A DNA stretch of 64,000 nt from Pseudomonas entomophila L48 (lineage in GTDB: Bacteria > Pseudomonadota > Gammaproteobacteria > Pseudomonadales > Pseudomonadaceae), in the NCBI RefSeq assembly GCF_000026105.1, contig NC_008027.1:2742501-2806500 (forward strand), given 5' to 3'. A program made the translations under genes and the position numbers. Below the pieces are notes generated by a model. The model searched no databases. It worked only from the letters and a program-made list of their open reading frames with translations, and was not told the origin of the DNA. This document shows, piece by piece, positions 53,235 to 63,565 of the stretch. Position 1 is the stretch's first letter, and every line of letters begins with the position of its first letter.

Positions 53235-56200
53235 ACCTCTCGCGCCTGTTCATCCTTCGCCCGGTCGCCACCACGCTGAGCATGCTGGCCATCGTCCTGG
53301 CCGGCCTGATCGCCTACAAAATGCTGCCGGTGGCGGCCTTGCCCCAGGTCGACTACCCGACCATCCGCGTCATGACCCTGTACCCCGGCGCCAGCCCGCA
53401 GGTGATGACCAGCGCCGTCACCGCGCCGCTGGAGCGCCAGTTCGGGCAGATGCCGGGCCTCACGCAGATGGCCTCGACCAGCTCCGGCGGCGCCTCGGTG
53501 CTGACGTTGCGCTTCAGCCTCGACATGAACATGGACGTCGCCGAGCAGCAGGTGCAGGCCGCGATCAACGCCGCCAGCAACCTGCTGCCCAGCGACCTGC
53601 CGGCGCCGCCGGTGTACAACAAGGTCAACCCGGCCGACACCCCGGTGCTGACGCTGGCCATCTCCTCGAAGACCATGCCGCTGCCCAAGCTCAACGACCT
53701 GGTCGACACCCGTGTGGCGCAGAAGATCGCCCAGATCAGCGGCGTGGGCATGGTCAGCATCGCCGGTGGCCAGCGCCAGGCGGTGCGGATCAAGGTCAAC
53801 GTCGACGCCCTGGCCGCCAACGGCCTCAACCTGGACGACGTGCGCACCCTGATCGGCGCTTCCAACGTCAACCAGCCCAAGGGCAACTTCGACGGCCCGA
53901 CCCGGGTGTCGATGCTCGACGCCAACGACCAGCTGCGTTCGCCCGAGGAATACGCCAACCTCATCCTCAAGTACAACAACGGCGCGCCGTTGCGTCTGAA
54001 GGATGTCGCCGAGATCGTCGACGGCGCCGAGAACGAGCGCCTGGCCGCCTGGGCCAACCAGAACGAAGCGGTGCTGCTGAACATCCAGCGCCAGCCCGGC
54101 GCCAACGTCATCGAGGTGGTCGACCGGATCAAGGAACTGCTGCCGTCGATCACCGACAACCTGCCGGCGGGCCTGGACGTCAGCGTGCTCACCGACCGCA
54201 CCCAGACCATCCGCGCCGCCGTGCGCGACGTGCAGCACGAACTGCTGTTCGCCATCGCCCTGGTGGTGATGGTCACGTTCCTGTTCCTGCGCCGTGTCTC
54301 CGCCACCATCATCCCGTCGATCGCCGTGCCGCTGTCGCTGATCGGCACCTTCGGGGTGATGTACCTGGCCGGATTCTCGGTCAACAACCTCACCTTGATG
54401 GCCCTCACCATCGCCACCGGCTTCGTGGTCGACGACGCCATCGTCATGCTGGAGAACATCTCCCGCCACATCGAGGAAGGGCAGACGCCGCTGCAGGCCG
54501 CGCTCAAGGGCGCCAAGCAGATCGGCTTCACCCTGATCTCGTTGACCTTCTCGCTGATCGCGGTACTGATCCCGCTGCTGTTCATGGCCGATGTGGTCGG
54601 GCGGTTGTTCCGCGAGTTCGCCATCACCCTGGCGGTGGCGATCCTGATCTCGCTGGTGGTGTCGCTGACCCTGACCCCGATGATGTGCGCGCGCCTGCTC
54701 AAGCGCGAACCGAAGGAAGAGGAACAAGGCCGCTTCTACCGCGCCAGCGGCGCCTGGATCGACTGGCTGATCAAGCACTACGCCAGCGCCCTGACCTGGG
54801 TGCTCAAGCGCCAGCCGCTCACGTTGCTGGTCGCGGTGGCCACCCTCGCGCTGACCGTGGTGCTGTACCTGATCGTGCCCAAGGGCTTCTTCCCGGCGCA
54901 GGACACCGGGGTGATCCAGGGGATTTCGGAAGCACCGCAGTCCACCTCGTTCGCCGCCATGAGCGCTCGCCAGCAGTCCCTGGCCAAGGTCATCCTCGAA
55001 GACCCGGCGGTGCAGAGCCTGTCCTCGTACATCGGCGTGGACGGCGACAACGCCACCCTCAACAGTGGCCGCCTGCTGATCAACCTCAAGCCCCACGGCG
55101 AGCGCGACGTCACCGCCGCCCAGGTCATCAGCCGCCTGCAGCCGCAGCTCGACAAGCTGGTGGGCATCCGCCTGTTCATGCAGCCGGTGCAGGACCTGAG
55201 CATCGAGGACCGGGTCAGCCGCACCCAGTACCAGTTCAGCCTCAGCTCGCCGGACGCCGAACTGCTCGCCCAGTGGAGCGGCAAGCTGGTCCAGGCCCTG
55301 CAGCAGCGCCCCGAGCTGCGCGATGTGGCCAGCGACCTGCAGGACAAGGGCCTGCAGGTGTACCTGGTGATCGACCGCGACATGGCCAGCCGCCTGGGGA
55401 TCAACGTTTCGCAGATCACCAGCGCGCTCTACGACGCCTTCGGCCAGCGGCAGATCTCGACCATCTACACCCAGGCCAGCCAGTACCGCGTGGTGCTGCA
55501 GTCGCAGGCCGCCGCAAGCCTCGGGCCGCAGGCGCTGGAGTCGATCCACGTCAAGGCCAGCGACGGCGGCCAGGTGCGCCTGTCGGCGCTGGCGCGCATC
55601 GAGCAGCGCCAGGCGCAACTGGCCATCTCGCACATCGGCCAGTTCCCGGCGGTAATGATGTCGTTCAACCTGGCCCATGGCGCGTCGCTGGGCGAGGCGG
55701 TCAAGGTGATCGAGCAGGTGCAGCGCGACATCGGCATGCCGATCGGCGTGCAGACCCAGTTCCAGGGCGCCGCCGAGGCGTTCCAGGCTTCGCTGTCGAG
55801 CACCTTGCTGCTGGTCCTGGCCGCCGTGGTGACCATGTACATCGTGCTCGGCGTGCTCTACGAGAGCTATATCCACCCGGTGACCATCCTCTCCACGCTG
55901 CCGTCGGCGGCGGTGGGCGCCTTGCTGGCGCTGCTGCTCAGCGGCAATGACCTGGGGATGATCGCCATCATCGGCATCATCCTGCTGATCGGCATCGTCA
56001 AGAAGAACGCGATCATGATGATCGACTTCGCCCTGGAGGCCGAGCGCCACCAGGGCATGAGCCCGCACGACGCCATCTACCAGGCGGCGTTGCTGCGCTT
56101 CCGGCCGATCCTGATGACCACCCTGGCCGCGCTGTTCGGCGCCGTGCCGCTGATGCTCGCCACCGGTTCCGGCGCCGAGCTGCGCCAGCCGCTGGGCCTG

Positions 56201-56329
56201 GTGATGGTCGGCGGGCTGCTGGTGAGCCAGGTGCTGACCCTGTTCACCACGCCGGTCATCTACCTGTACTTCGACCGCCTGGCGCGCCGCTGGCGCCCAG
56301 CCACCGAGCAACAGCAGGCCGAAGCATGA
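53231..56329 (+). CDS. muxB: RND efflux inner-membrane transporter (MdtB/MuxB)
   Basis: A 1032-residue HAE1-type RND pump with 12 membrane helices and two large periplasmic loops. The start is [20 protein letters not shown]. The proton-relay Asp pair lies in [17 protein letters not shown] near 397-413, and the second-half motif is [20 protein letters not shown] near 917. It forms a heterotrimer with MuxC to expel antibiotics and plant compounds. Start and stop overlap both neighbours as ATGA, so all subunits are made in step. Confidence 0.96.
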   Translation: MNLSRLFILRPVATTLSMLAIVLAGLIAYKMLPVAALPQVDYPTIRVMTLYPGASPQVMTSAVTAPLERQFGQMPGLTQMASTSSGGASVLTLRFSLDMNMDVAEQQVQAAINAASNLLPSDLPAPPVYNKVNPADTPVLTLAISSKTMPLPKLNDLVDTRVAQKIAQISGVGMVSIAGGQRQAVRIKVNVDALAANGLNLDDVRTLIGASNVNQPKGNFDGPTRVSMLDANDQLRSPEEYANLILKYNNGAPLRLKDVAEIVDGAENERLAAWANQNEAVLLNIQRQPGANVIEVVDRIKELLPSITDNLPAGLDVSVLTDRTQTIRAAVRDVQHELLFAIALVVMVTFLFLRRVSATIIPSIAVPLSLIGTFGVMYLAGFSVNNLTLMALTIATGFVVDDAIVMLENISRHIEEGQTPLQAALKGAKQIGFTLISLTFSLIAVLIPLLFMADVVGRLFREFAITLAVAILISLVVSLTLTPMMCARLLKREPKEEEQGRFYRASGAWIDWLIKHYASALTWVLKRQPLTLLVAVATLALTVVLYLIVPKGFFPAQDTGVIQGISEAPQSTSFAAMSARQQSLAKVILEDPAVQSLSSYIGVDGDNATLNSGRLLINLKPHGERDVTAAQVISRLQPQLDKLVGIRLFMQPVQDLSIEDRVSRTQYQFSLSSPDAELLAQWSGKLVQALQQRPELRDVASDLQDKGLQVYLVIDRDMASRLGINVSQITSALYDAFGQRQISTIYTQASQYRVVLQSQAAASLGPQALESIHVKASDGGQVRLSALARIEQRQAQLAISHIGQFPAVMMSFNLAHGASLGEAVKVIEQVQRDIGMPIGVQTQFQGAAEAFQASLSSTLLLVLAAVVTMYIVLGVLYESYIHPVTILSTLPSAAVGALLALLLSGNDLGMIAIIGIILLIGIVKKNAIMMIDFALEAERHQGMSPHDAIYQAALLRFRPILMTTLAALFGAVPLMLATGSGAELRQPLGLVMVGGLLVSQVLTLFTTPVIYLYFDRLARRWRPATEQQQAEA

Positions 56330-59300
56330 ACCTGTCCGGACCGTTCATTCGCCGGCCGGTAGCCACCATGCTGCTGAGCCTGGCGATCATGTTGCTGGGT
56401 GGGGTGAGCTTCGGCCTGCTGCCGGTCTCGCCGCTGCCGCAGATGGACTTCCCGGTGATCGTGGTCTCGGCCAACCTGCCTGGCGCCAGCCCGGAGGTCA
56501 TGGCCTCCACCGTGGCCACGCCGCTGGAGCGCAAGCTGGGCGCCATCGCCGGCGTCACCACCCTGACCAGCAGTTCCAACCAGGGTTCGACCCGGGTGAT
56601 CATCGGCTTCGACCTGGGCCGTGACATCGACGGCGCGGCGCGCGAGGTGCAGGCGGCGATCAACGCCACCCGCAACCTGCTGCCCAGCGGTATGCGCAGC
56701 ATGCCCACGTACAAGAAGATCAACCCGTCCCAGGCACCGATCATGGTGCTGTCGCTGACCTCCGATGTGCTATCGAAGGGCAAGCTGTACGACCTGGCCG
56801 ATACCATCCTGTCCCAGAGCCTGTCCCAGGTCAGTGGAGTAGGGGAAGTGCAGATCGGCGGCAGCTCGCTGCCCGCCGTGCGCATCGAGCTGGAACCGCA
56901 ATTGCTCAACCAGTACAGCCTGTCGCTGGACGACGTGCGCACCGCCGTGGCCAACGCCAACCAGCGCCGGCCCATGGGCTTCGTCGAGGATCAGGAACGC
57001 AACTGGCAGGTGCGCGCCAACGACCAGCTGGAAAAGGCCGAAGACTACAAGCCGGTGGTGATCCGCCAGGCCAACGGCGCGATCCTGCGCCTGTCCGACG
57101 TGGCCAAGGTCACCGACGGCGTGGAGAACCGCTACAACAGCGGCTTCTTCAATGACGAAAGCGCGGTGCTCTTGGTGATCAACCGCCAGACCAACGCCAA
57201 CATCATCGAGACCGTCGGCCAGATCAAGGCCGAGCTGCCGGCCTTGCAGTCGCTGTTGCCGGCCAGCGTCAAGCTCAACGTGGCCATGGACCGCTCGCCG
57301 GTGATCAAGGCCACGCTCAAGGAGGCCGAGCACACGCTGTTGATCGCCGTGGTGCTGGTGATCCTGGTGGTCTACCTGTTCCTCGGCAACCTGCGGGCTT
57401 CGCTGATCCCCAGCCTGGCGGTGCCGGTGTCGCTGGTGGGCACCTTCGCGGTGATGTACCTGTGCGGCTTCTCGTTGAACAACCTGTCGCTGATGGCCTT
57501 GATCCTGGCCACCGGGCTGGTGGTGGACGATGCCATCGTGGTGCTGGAGAACATCTCGCGGCATATCGAGAACGGCGAGAAGCCGATGCGCGCCGCCTAC
57601 AAGGGCGCGCAGGAGGTGGGCTTCACCTTGCTGTCGATGAACGTCTCGCTGGTGGCGGTGTTCGTCTCGATCCTGTTCATGGGTGGCATTGTCCGTGGGC
57701 TGTTCAAGGAGTTTTCCATCACCCTGGCGGCGGCGATCATCGTCTCGCTGGTGGTGTCGCTGACCCTGACCCCCATGCTCTGTTCGCGCTGGCTCAAGGT
57801 CCATGGCCCACAGCAGCAGACCCGCCTGCAACGCTGGAGCGACCGTGTTCACCAACGCATGGTGGCGGGCTATGACCGGAGCCTGGGCTGGGCATTGCGC
57901 CACAAGCGCCTTACCCTGTTCAGCCTGCTGGCCACCATCGTGCTCAACGTCGCGCTCTATGTGGTAGTGCCCAAGACCTTGATGCCGCAGCAGGACACTG
58001 GCCAGTTGCAAGGTTTCATCCGTGGCGACGACGGCCTGTCGTTCAGCGTGATGCAGCCGAAGATGGAAATCTACCGACGCGCCTTGCTCAAGGACCCGGC
58101 CGTGGAGAGCGTCGCGGGTTTCATCGGCGGCAACAGCGGCACCAACAACGCCTTCGTGCTGGTGCGCCTCAAGCCCATCAATGTACGCAAGGAGGACGCG
58201 CAGAAGGTGATCGACCGCCTGCGCAAGGAACTGCCCAAGGTCCCGGGCGGGCGCCTGTACCTGATGGCCGACCAGGACCTGCAACTGGGCGGCGGTGGCC
58301 GTGACCAGAGCACCTCCGAGTACCTGTACACGCTGCAGAGCGGCGACCTGGCAGCCTTGCGCGAGTGGTTCCCGAAAGTCACCGCCGAGCTGCGCAAGTT
58401 GCCGGAGCTGACCGCCATCGATGCCCGCGACGGCGCCGGCACCCAGCAAGTGACGCTGGTGGTCGACCGTGACCAGGCCAAGCGCCTGGGGATCGACATG
58501 GACATGGTCACCGCCGTGCTCAACAACGCCTACAGCCAGCGGCAGATCTCGACCATCTACGACAGCCTCAACCAGTACCAGGTGGTGCTGGAGATCAACC
58601 CCAAGTTCGCCTGGGACCCGAGCACCCTGGAGCAGGTGCAGGTGATCACCGCCGACGGCGCCCGCGTGCCGCTGTCGACCTTCGCCCGCTACGAGAACTC
58701 CCTGGCCAACGACCGTGTCAGCCACGAAGGCCAGTTCGCCTCCGAGAGCATCAACTTCGACGTGGCCGAGGGCTACAGCCCCGACCAGGCCCTGGCGGCG
58801 CTGGAGCGCGCGGTGGCCAAGCTCGGCCTGCCCGAATCGGTGATCGCCAAGCTGGGCGGTACGGCCGATGCCTTCAGCAAGACCACCCAGGGCCAACCGT
58901 TGATGATTCTCGGCGCCCTGGTGCTGGTGTACCTGGTGCTGGGCATCCTGTACGAGAGCTACATCCACCCGTTGACCATCCTCTCCACGCTGCCCTCGGC
59001 CGGTGTCGGCGCCTTGCTGGCGCTGTACCTGACTGGCGGGCAGTTCAGCCTGATCTCGTTGCTGGGGCTGTTCCTGCTGATCGGCGTGGTGAAGAAGAAC
59101 GCCATCCTGATGATCGACCTGGCCCTGCAGCTGGAGCGCAATGAGGGCCTGTCGCCGGAAGCGTCGATCCGCCGCGCCTGCCTGCTGCGCCTGCGGCCGA
59201 TCCTGATGACCACCCTGGCCGCCATGCTCGGTGCGCTGCCCTTGCTGCTGAGCAGTGCCGAGGGTGCCGAAATGCGCCAGCCGCTCGGCCTGACCATCAT

Positions 59301-59436
59301 CGGTGGCCTGGTGTTCAGCCAGGTGCTCACCCTCTATACAACGCCCGTGGTCTACCTGTACCTCGACCGCCTGCGCCACCGATTCAACCGTTGGCGCGGC
59401 GTGCGCACCGACGCTGCCCTGGATACCCCGCTATGA
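56326..59436 (+). CDS. muxC: RND efflux inner-membrane transporter (MdtC/MuxC)
   Basis: A 1036-residue HAE1-type RND pump, paralogous to the preceding gene. Signatures include [20 protein letters not shown] at the start, [20 protein letters not shown] near 399-418 with the Asp pair, and [20 protein letters not shown] near 917. Two different RND pumps side by side is the hallmark of MdtBC/MuxBC systems, in which both are needed. It overlaps the outer membrane factor gene as ATGA. Confidence 0.96.
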   Translation: MNLSGPFIRRPVATMLLSLAIMLLGGVSFGLLPVSPLPQMDFPVIVVSANLPGASPEVMASTVATPLERKLGAIAGVTTLTSSSNQGSTRVIIGFDLGRDIDGAAREVQAAINATRNLLPSGMRSMPTYKKINPSQAPIMVLSLTSDVLSKGKLYDLADTILSQSLSQVSGVGEVQIGGSSLPAVRIELEPQLLNQYSLSLDDVRTAVANANQRRPMGFVEDQERNWQVRANDQLEKAEDYKPVVIRQANGAILRLSDVAKVTDGVENRYNSGFFNDESAVLLVINRQTNANIIETVGQIKAELPALQSLLPASVKLNVAMDRSPVIKATLKEAEHTLLIAVVLVILVVYLFLGNLRASLIPSLAVPVSLVGTFAVMYLCGFSLNNLSLMALILATGLVVDDAIVVLENISRHIENGEKPMRAAYKGAQEVGFTLLSMNVSLVAVFVSILFMGGIVRGLFKEFSITLAAAIIVSLVVSLTLTPMLCSRWLKVHGPQQQTRLQRWSDRVHQRMVAGYDRSLGWALRHKRLTLFSLLATIVLNVALYVVVPKTLMPQQDTGQLQGFIRGDDGLSFSVMQPKMEIYRRALLKDPAVESVAGFIGGNSGTNNAFVLVRLKPINVRKEDAQKVIDRLRKELPKVPGGRLYLMADQDLQLGGGGRDQSTSEYLYTLQSGDLAALREWFPKVTAELRKLPELTAIDARDGAGTQQVTLVVDRDQAKRLGIDMDMVTAVLNNAYSQRQISTIYDSLNQYQVVLEINPKFAWDPSTLEQVQVITADGARVPLSTFARYENSLANDRVSHEGQFASESINFDVAEGYSPDQALAALERAVAKLGLPESVIAKLGGTADAFSKTTQGQPLMILGALVLVYLVLGILYESYIHPLTILSTLPSAGVGALLALYLTGGQFSLISLLGLFLLIGVVKKNAILMIDLALQLERNEGLSPEASIRRACLLRLRPILMTTLAAMLGALPLLLSSAEGAEMRQPLGLTIIGGLVFSQVLTLYTTPVVYLYLDRLRHRFNRWRGVRTDAALDTPL

Positions 59437-60917
59437 ATTTTGCCCAGACCCGCCTGCACCGTGCCCTCAAGCTGCTGACCGAGGGGCGCGGCTCGCGCCT
59501 GCTCGGTGCGGGCTTGTGCGTGGCAATGCTCAGCGCCTGTACCCTGAGCCCCGACTACCACCGCCCCGAGCTGAGCACCCCGGCGCAGTTCAAGCAGGCC
59601 GAAGGCTGGACCCAGGCCAACCCGTCGGATGCCATCGCCCGGGGCGCCTGGTGGGAGATCTATGGCGACCAGCAGCTCAACACGCTGGTCGAGGAGCTCA
59701 ACCGCAGCAACCAGACCGTCGCGCAGTACGAAGCCCAGTACCGTCAGGCGCAAGCCCTGGTGCGCAGCAGCCGCGCCGCGCTGTTCCCTTCGCTCGACCT
59801 GACCACCACCAAGAACCGGTCAGCCCAGGGCACCGGCAGTTCCAGCTCCAGCCTGTCGAACAACAGCAGCGGTATCCGCAACACCTACAACGCCCAGCTC
59901 GGCGTGAGTTGGGAGATCGACCTGTGGGGCAAGCTGCGCGAGACGATGAATGCCAACGAGGCCAGCGCCGAGGCCAGCCTCGCCGACATGGCGGCCATCC
60001 GCCTGAGCCAGCAGTCGGAGCTGGTGCAGAACTACCTGCAATTGCGGGTGATCGATGAACAGAAGCGCTTGCTGGAGGCCACCGTGGCCGCCTACGAGCG
60101 TTCGCTGAAGATGAACGAAAACCAGTACCGCGCCGGCGTGGCTGGCCCCGACGCGGTCGCCCAGGCGCGCACCCAGCTCAAGAGCACCCAGGCTGACCTG
60201 ATCGACCTGGCCTGGCAGCGGGCGCAGTACGAGAACGCCATCGCCGTACTGATGGGCAAGGCCCCGGCCGACTTCGCCCTGGCCGCTACCAACGCTATCC
60301 CGGCCTTGCCGCAGATCCCTGTGTCGCTGCCGTCGCAGTTGCTGGAGCGACGGCCCGATATCGCCTCGGCCGAGCGCAAGGTCATGGCGGCCAACTCGAA
60401 CATCGGCGTGTCCCGGGCGGCGTACTTCCCGGACCTGTCGTTGAGCATGAGCGGCGGGTATTCCAGCAGCAGCTTCAGCAACTGGATCGAGTTGCCCAAC
60501 CGGTATTGGTCGGTCGGGCCGCAGCTGGCTTTGAACCTGTTCGATGCCGGCAAGCGCAGCGCCGAGGTGGACCGTACGGTCGCGGTGTATGACCAGACCG
60601 TGGCGCAGTACCGCCAGACCGTGCTGGATGGGTTCAAGGAAGTGGAGAACTACCTGGTGCAGCTGAAGGTGTACGCCGACGAAGCCGGGGTGCGCCAGGA
60701 GGCCCTGGCGGCGGCGCGGGAGTCGCTGCGGTTGACCGAGAACCAGTACAAGGCGGGGTTGATCGGCTACCTGGATGTGGTGAACGTGCAGACCACGGCG
60801 CTCAGCAATGAGCGCAGCGTGCTGAACCTGCTGCAGGGGCGGTTGGTGGCGAGTGTGCAGTTGATTGCGGCGCTGGGGGGCGGTTGGGATGCCCAGCAGG
60901 CGTTGGCGGAGCAGTGA
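59433..60917 (+). CDS. opmB: efflux outer membrane factor lipoprotein (OpmB)
   Basis: A 494-residue TolC-like outer membrane factor of the NodT/OprM group. A basic N-terminus and hydrophobic stretch are followed by a lipobox LSAC near residues 34-37. The two repeated halves show the usual helical patterns (TVAQYEAQYRQAQALVRSSR and SLKMNENQYRAGVAGPDAVA; then SLRLTENQYKAGLIGYLDVV). It completes the MuxABC-OpmB tripartite pump. The start overlaps the muxC stop as ATGA; a longer frame is rejected. Confidence 0.95.
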   Translation: MNFAQTRLHRALKLLTEGRGSRLLGAGLCVAMLSACTLSPDYHRPELSTPAQFKQAEGWTQANPSDAIARGAWWEIYGDQQLNTLVEELNRSNQTVAQYEAQYRQAQALVRSSRAALFPSLDLTTTKNRSAQGTGSSSSSLSNNSSGIRNTYNAQLGVSWEIDLWGKLRETMNANEASAEASLADMAAIRLSQQSELVQNYLQLRVIDEQKRLLEATVAAYERSLKMNENQYRAGVAGPDAVAQARTQLKSTQADLIDLAWQRAQYENAIAVLMGKAPADFALAATNAIPALPQIPVSLPSQLLERRPDIASAERKVMAANSNIGVSRAAYFPDLSLSMSGGYSSSSFSNWIELPNRYWSVGPQLALNLFDAGKRSAEVDRTVAVYDQTVAQYRQTVLDGFKEVENYLVQLKVYADEAGVRQEALAAARESLRLTENQYKAGLIGYLDVVNVQTTALSNERSVLNLLQGRLVASVQLIAALGGGWDAQQALAEQ

Positions 60918-60980
60918 CCAATTTCACGGGCTTTGGGTCATGTGTGTTCCTGGCCGGTTGGCGCCTGCCCTCAGAGCGCA

Positions 60981-61049
60981 TTCGCCGGCAAGCCGGCTCC
61001 TACCGGGTGGAGTACGCCAACCCTCTGTAGGAGCCGGCTTGCCGGCGAA
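60981..61049. repeat. REP inverted pair (ccggcttgccggcgaa family)
   Basis: Inverted pair between the convergent opmB gene and the small exported protein gene. Confidence 0.9.
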
Positions 61050-61069
61050 CCTGGGGTGCGCCCCCGTAC

Positions 61070-61381
61070 TCAGCGACTGTCCTGATCTTCGGCCGTCCCG
61101 CCCGAAGCCCCCGCGCCACTGCCCGTGGCTTCACCGGTATTGTTCGACCCACCCGTGCTGCTGTCCGCAGCATCGGAATTACTGCCGGTATCGCTGGCAT
61201 CGTTATCCTTGCTGCCACCCGGGCTGTTGACACTACTGCCTTCACCCGCCGTCTTGCCCTGAGGGCTCTCGGCCTGGGGCTTGCCGTTGGCGGCCTCCAT
61301 TTCGGTCACGGCGTGGCTGGCGGTGGAGGCGATCCCCAAGGACAAGGCGAGGAGCAGCGTAAGGGGGCGAATGCGGACCAT
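61070..61381 (-). CDS. small exported low-complexity protein
   Basis: A 103-residue protein with a signal peptide (MVRIRPLTLLLALSLGIAST, cleavage after about SHA at 23). The mature part is acidic and made mostly of Ser, Gly, Ala, Asp, Asn and Thr, with no cysteine, so it is probably disordered in the periplasm. I do not recognise a family. Its upstream region has an AAAGGAGACGC box, supporting translation. Confidence 0.65.
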   Translation of the reverse strand: MVRIRPLTLLLALSLGIASTASHAVTEMEAANGKPQAESPQGKTAGEGSSVNSPGGSKDNDASDTGSNSDAADSSTGGSNNTGEATGSGAGASGGTAEDQDSR

Positions 61382-61462
61382 GATGCGTCTCCTTTCGGAT
61401 GATTTGTCATGGTTTGGGCCGCTGTCACAGGGTTGAGGTGCCCATCGGGCGACGGGCGGTTG

Positions 61463-61487
61463 TGCGGAGGCGATGACCGCCTCCGCA
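61463..61487 (-). terminator. hairpin downstream of the YcaD-like MFS gene
   Basis: Perfect arms TGCGGAGGCG and CGCCTCCGCA around a five-base loop, eight bases beyond the stop codon on the minus strand. No T-run follows. Confidence 0.5.
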
Positions 61488-61495
61488 GCGCAGGC

Positions 61496-62800
61496 TCAAT
61501 GGGCATCAGGCCGTGGTGCTGGCGTCGCCACGCCACCATCCATCGCATCCAGCGTCGGATGCTCCTGCGCCGCTTGGCGCAGATCCTCGGTCACCCGCAG
61601 TTCGGCGCCGCTCGGCGAGAAGGTTGCGGTAGGCGCGAACGGGGCAGGGTGTTCCGGTGCCGGGCGCTTGCCGCGGCGCCAGAGGAAGAAGCCGACCATG
61701 GCCAGGTTGATCACCGCAAAGGCCCAGAACAGGCCGACTTCACCGTAGGAGATCATCATTGGCGAGATGGCCAGCGGTGCCATGGCCGAGCCCAGCGAGT
61801 TGATCAGCAGCAGACCCTGGATCATCGGCACCAGGGCATCGGCCGGCGCCCGGTCGGCCGCGCTGCTGACCGCCACCGGGTACAGCGCGAACACACCGCC
61901 GCCCAGCAGGAACAGCAATGCCGGCAGCAGCACGGTGTCGGTGGGCAGCAACACGATGAGTACCGACAACACGACGCACGCGGCGGCCAGGGTGATCAGC
62001 ACGTCCTGGCGGTCCTTGCGGTCGGACCAGCGCCCGACCGGGTATTGCAGCAGCATGGCGCCGAGGATCACCCAGGCCATCATGTCGCCGATCTCGCCGA
62101 TGTCCAGGCCGATGCGCTGCAGGTACAGCGGCAGCAGGGCATAGATACCCGCGATGGCGACGCCCGAACCGAAACAGCCGACCAGCCCGGTGGGCGCTAC
62201 GCCCAGCAGCTGGCGTGGCTTGAGCGGCTCGACCTGGTCCAGCAACGGCGACACGCGGGGCAGGATCACGATCGGCAGCACCGACAGGGTTGCCAGCATG
62301 CCGGCGAGCATGAAGGGCGCGGTGTCGCCCCAGCTGGTGATTTCGCCGAGGGTGGCCTGGGCGATCACCCCGGCGCCGTAGAAGGCGATCATGTACAGCG
62401 CCAGCAGGCGACCACGGATCTTGGCGTCGCCGGCCAGCAGCAGCCAGCTCTCGATCACCAGGAACACGCCCACCGCGGCCCAGCCGTTGAGCAGGCGCAA
62501 CACAGACCACCAGGTAGTGTCGTAGAACAGCCCTTGCAGCAGGATGGTCGCGCCGATCAGCGCGGCGAAGCTGCTGTAGGCGCGGATATGGCCGATGCGC
62601 AGGATCAGCCGGTCGTTGAACACCGCGCCCAGGGTCAAACCGATGAAGTAGGCCGAGGACACCACGCCGATGGTGGTGGCCGACTCGCCGGCAGCGCCCA
62701 GGCGCAGGGTGGTCAGGGAAGACATGAAGCCATTGCCCAGGGCAATGATGAACAGGCCGAGCAGGGGTGCCAGCGCCATCGCCAGCAAACGCGGAGACAT
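61496..62800 (-). CDS. MFS transporter, YcaD-like
   Basis: A 434-residue major facilitator with 12 predicted helices and a C-terminal cytosolic tail of about 55 residues rich in Pro and Ala. Segments such as GNGFMSSLTTLRLGAAGESA near 23, VFNDRLILRIGHIRAYSSFA near 60, LRLLNGWAAVGVFLVIESWL near 102, and QYPVGRWSDRKDRQDVLITL near 252 fit the YcaD/DHA family. The substrate is unknown. It stands alone on this strand. Confidence 0.88.
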   Translation of the reverse strand: MSPRLLAMALAPLLGLFIIALGNGFMSSLTTLRLGAAGESATTIGVVSSAYFIGLTLGAVFNDRLILRIGHIRAYSSFAALIGATILLQGLFYDTTWWSVLRLLNGWAAVGVFLVIESWLLLAGDAKIRGRLLALYMIAFYGAGVIAQATLGEITSWGDTAPFMLAGMLATLSVLPIVILPRVSPLLDQVEPLKPRQLLGVAPTGLVGCFGSGVAIAGIYALLPLYLQRIGLDIGEIGDMMAWVILGAMLLQYPVGRWSDRKDRQDVLITLAAACVVLSVLIVLLPTDTVLLPALLFLLGGGVFALYPVAVSSAADRAPADALVPMIQGLLLINSLGSAMAPLAISPMMISYGEVGLFWAFAVINLAMVGFFLWRRGKRPAPEHPAPFAPTATFSPSGAELRVTEDLRQAAQEHPTLDAMDGGVATPAPRPDAH

Positions 62801-63107
62801 ACGTACCTCAAGGTTGGAAAACGCGGATGTGCGCCTTTTCGGCTACAGCCGGCGAGCCGGGGCGGGCTGCAACCTGGGCAAGGGTCAACCGCTGGGCCTG
62901 TTGCGGGAAAGGCCGGGCGGGGGCGGTTGAGCCTGGTGCACATGGGCGATGTGGCGAGGCACGGACGCGGTCCTTGCGGGCGCTGGCCACCGGGGTGGGC
63001 GACGGGCGAAAAGGAAGCGCGATTTTACGGGCTGTGGGGGATTTGAAAAGGGGGACCTGGCTGCGACGAGAGGCCGCAGGTCCCCCTGTTGTTCACCGGG
63101 GTGCCAG
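62801..63107. other. intergenic region with a terminator at its right end
   Basis: 307 bases upstream of the MFS gene and downstream of a small exported protein gene. It holds the terminator at 63046-63088. The remainder is GC-rich (62830-63040) and shows no gene with normal codon use; the MFS promoter should lie near 62801-62860. Confidence 0.4.
63046..63088 (-). terminator. Rho-independent terminator of the small exported protein gene
   Basis: Arms GGGGGACCTG and CAGGTCCCCC enclose a 17-base loop; on the minus strand the hairpin is followed by TTTTCAAAT. It lies 20 bases beyond the stop codon at 63108. Confidence 0.8.
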
Positions 63108-63317
63108 TCAGCTCGATGAGCGGTCGGTGTTGGTGCGTGCTTCTGCCTGTGGCGGGGCCTGACGCAGGCTTTCTTTTGCCACGGTCTCCTGGGCTTGCTG
63201 GCGTTGCAGGGCCCACTGGTCGCTGCGCTCCTTGAGGCGGTCGGCGCCGCCCTCGGCAAATGCCGTGGTCATCGAGGTCATGGTCAGCAGGGCGAGGGCA
63301 CAGAGCAGGGGTTTCAT
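63108..63317 (-). CDS. small exported protein
   Basis: A 69-residue protein with a signal peptide (MKPLLCALALLTMTSMTTAF, cleavage after about AFA) and a short charged mature part rich in Gln, Arg and Ala (ADRLKERSDQWALQRQQAQE). I do not recognise the family. The start MKPLL is preferred because GGAG lies nine bases upstream; two ATGs further upstream overlap that box. Its own terminator supports expression. Confidence 0.7.
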   Translation of the reverse strand: MKPLLCALALLTMTSMTTAFAEGGADRLKERSDQWALQRQQAQETVAKESLRQAPPQAEARTNTDRSSS

Positions 63318-63428
63318 CGAAGTCATCTCCATCATGGGTGGTCAGTGCAGTCGGGTAGCGACCGGTTGACGGCCATGATGGCGGGGCAGGATTTTCCCCG
63401 GATTAAGAAGCAGGATCAGCGCGGCACC

Positions 63429-63546
63429 TGTAGGAGCGGCCTTGAGCCGCGAAAGGGCTGCGTAGCAGCCCCAGGATTTCAGCCTTGATGCAGAAAATGC
63501 CGGGGCCGCTTTGCGACCCTTTCGCGGCTGAAGCCGCTCCTACAGG
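63429..63546. repeat. REP inverted pair (mixed: cggccttgagccgcgaa / cggcttcagccgcgaa)
   Basis: Left unit ctgtaggagcggccttgagc and right unit gcggctgaagccgctcctac differ by a few bases in the core; outer palindromes gggctgcgtagcagcccc / ggggccgctttgcgacccc flank them. Confidence 0.85.
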
Positions 63547-63565
63547 AATCGAGCCAGTCTCACGA

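Noticed and set aside
52970..56311. 1113-codon open frame opposite muxB
   Set aside because: Extremely rich in His, Gln, Asp and Arg as expected for the antisense of RND pump codons; muxB is unmistakable.
56770..59379. 869-codon open frame opposite muxC
   Set aside because: Same reason as opposite muxB; no domain and no ribosome binding site.
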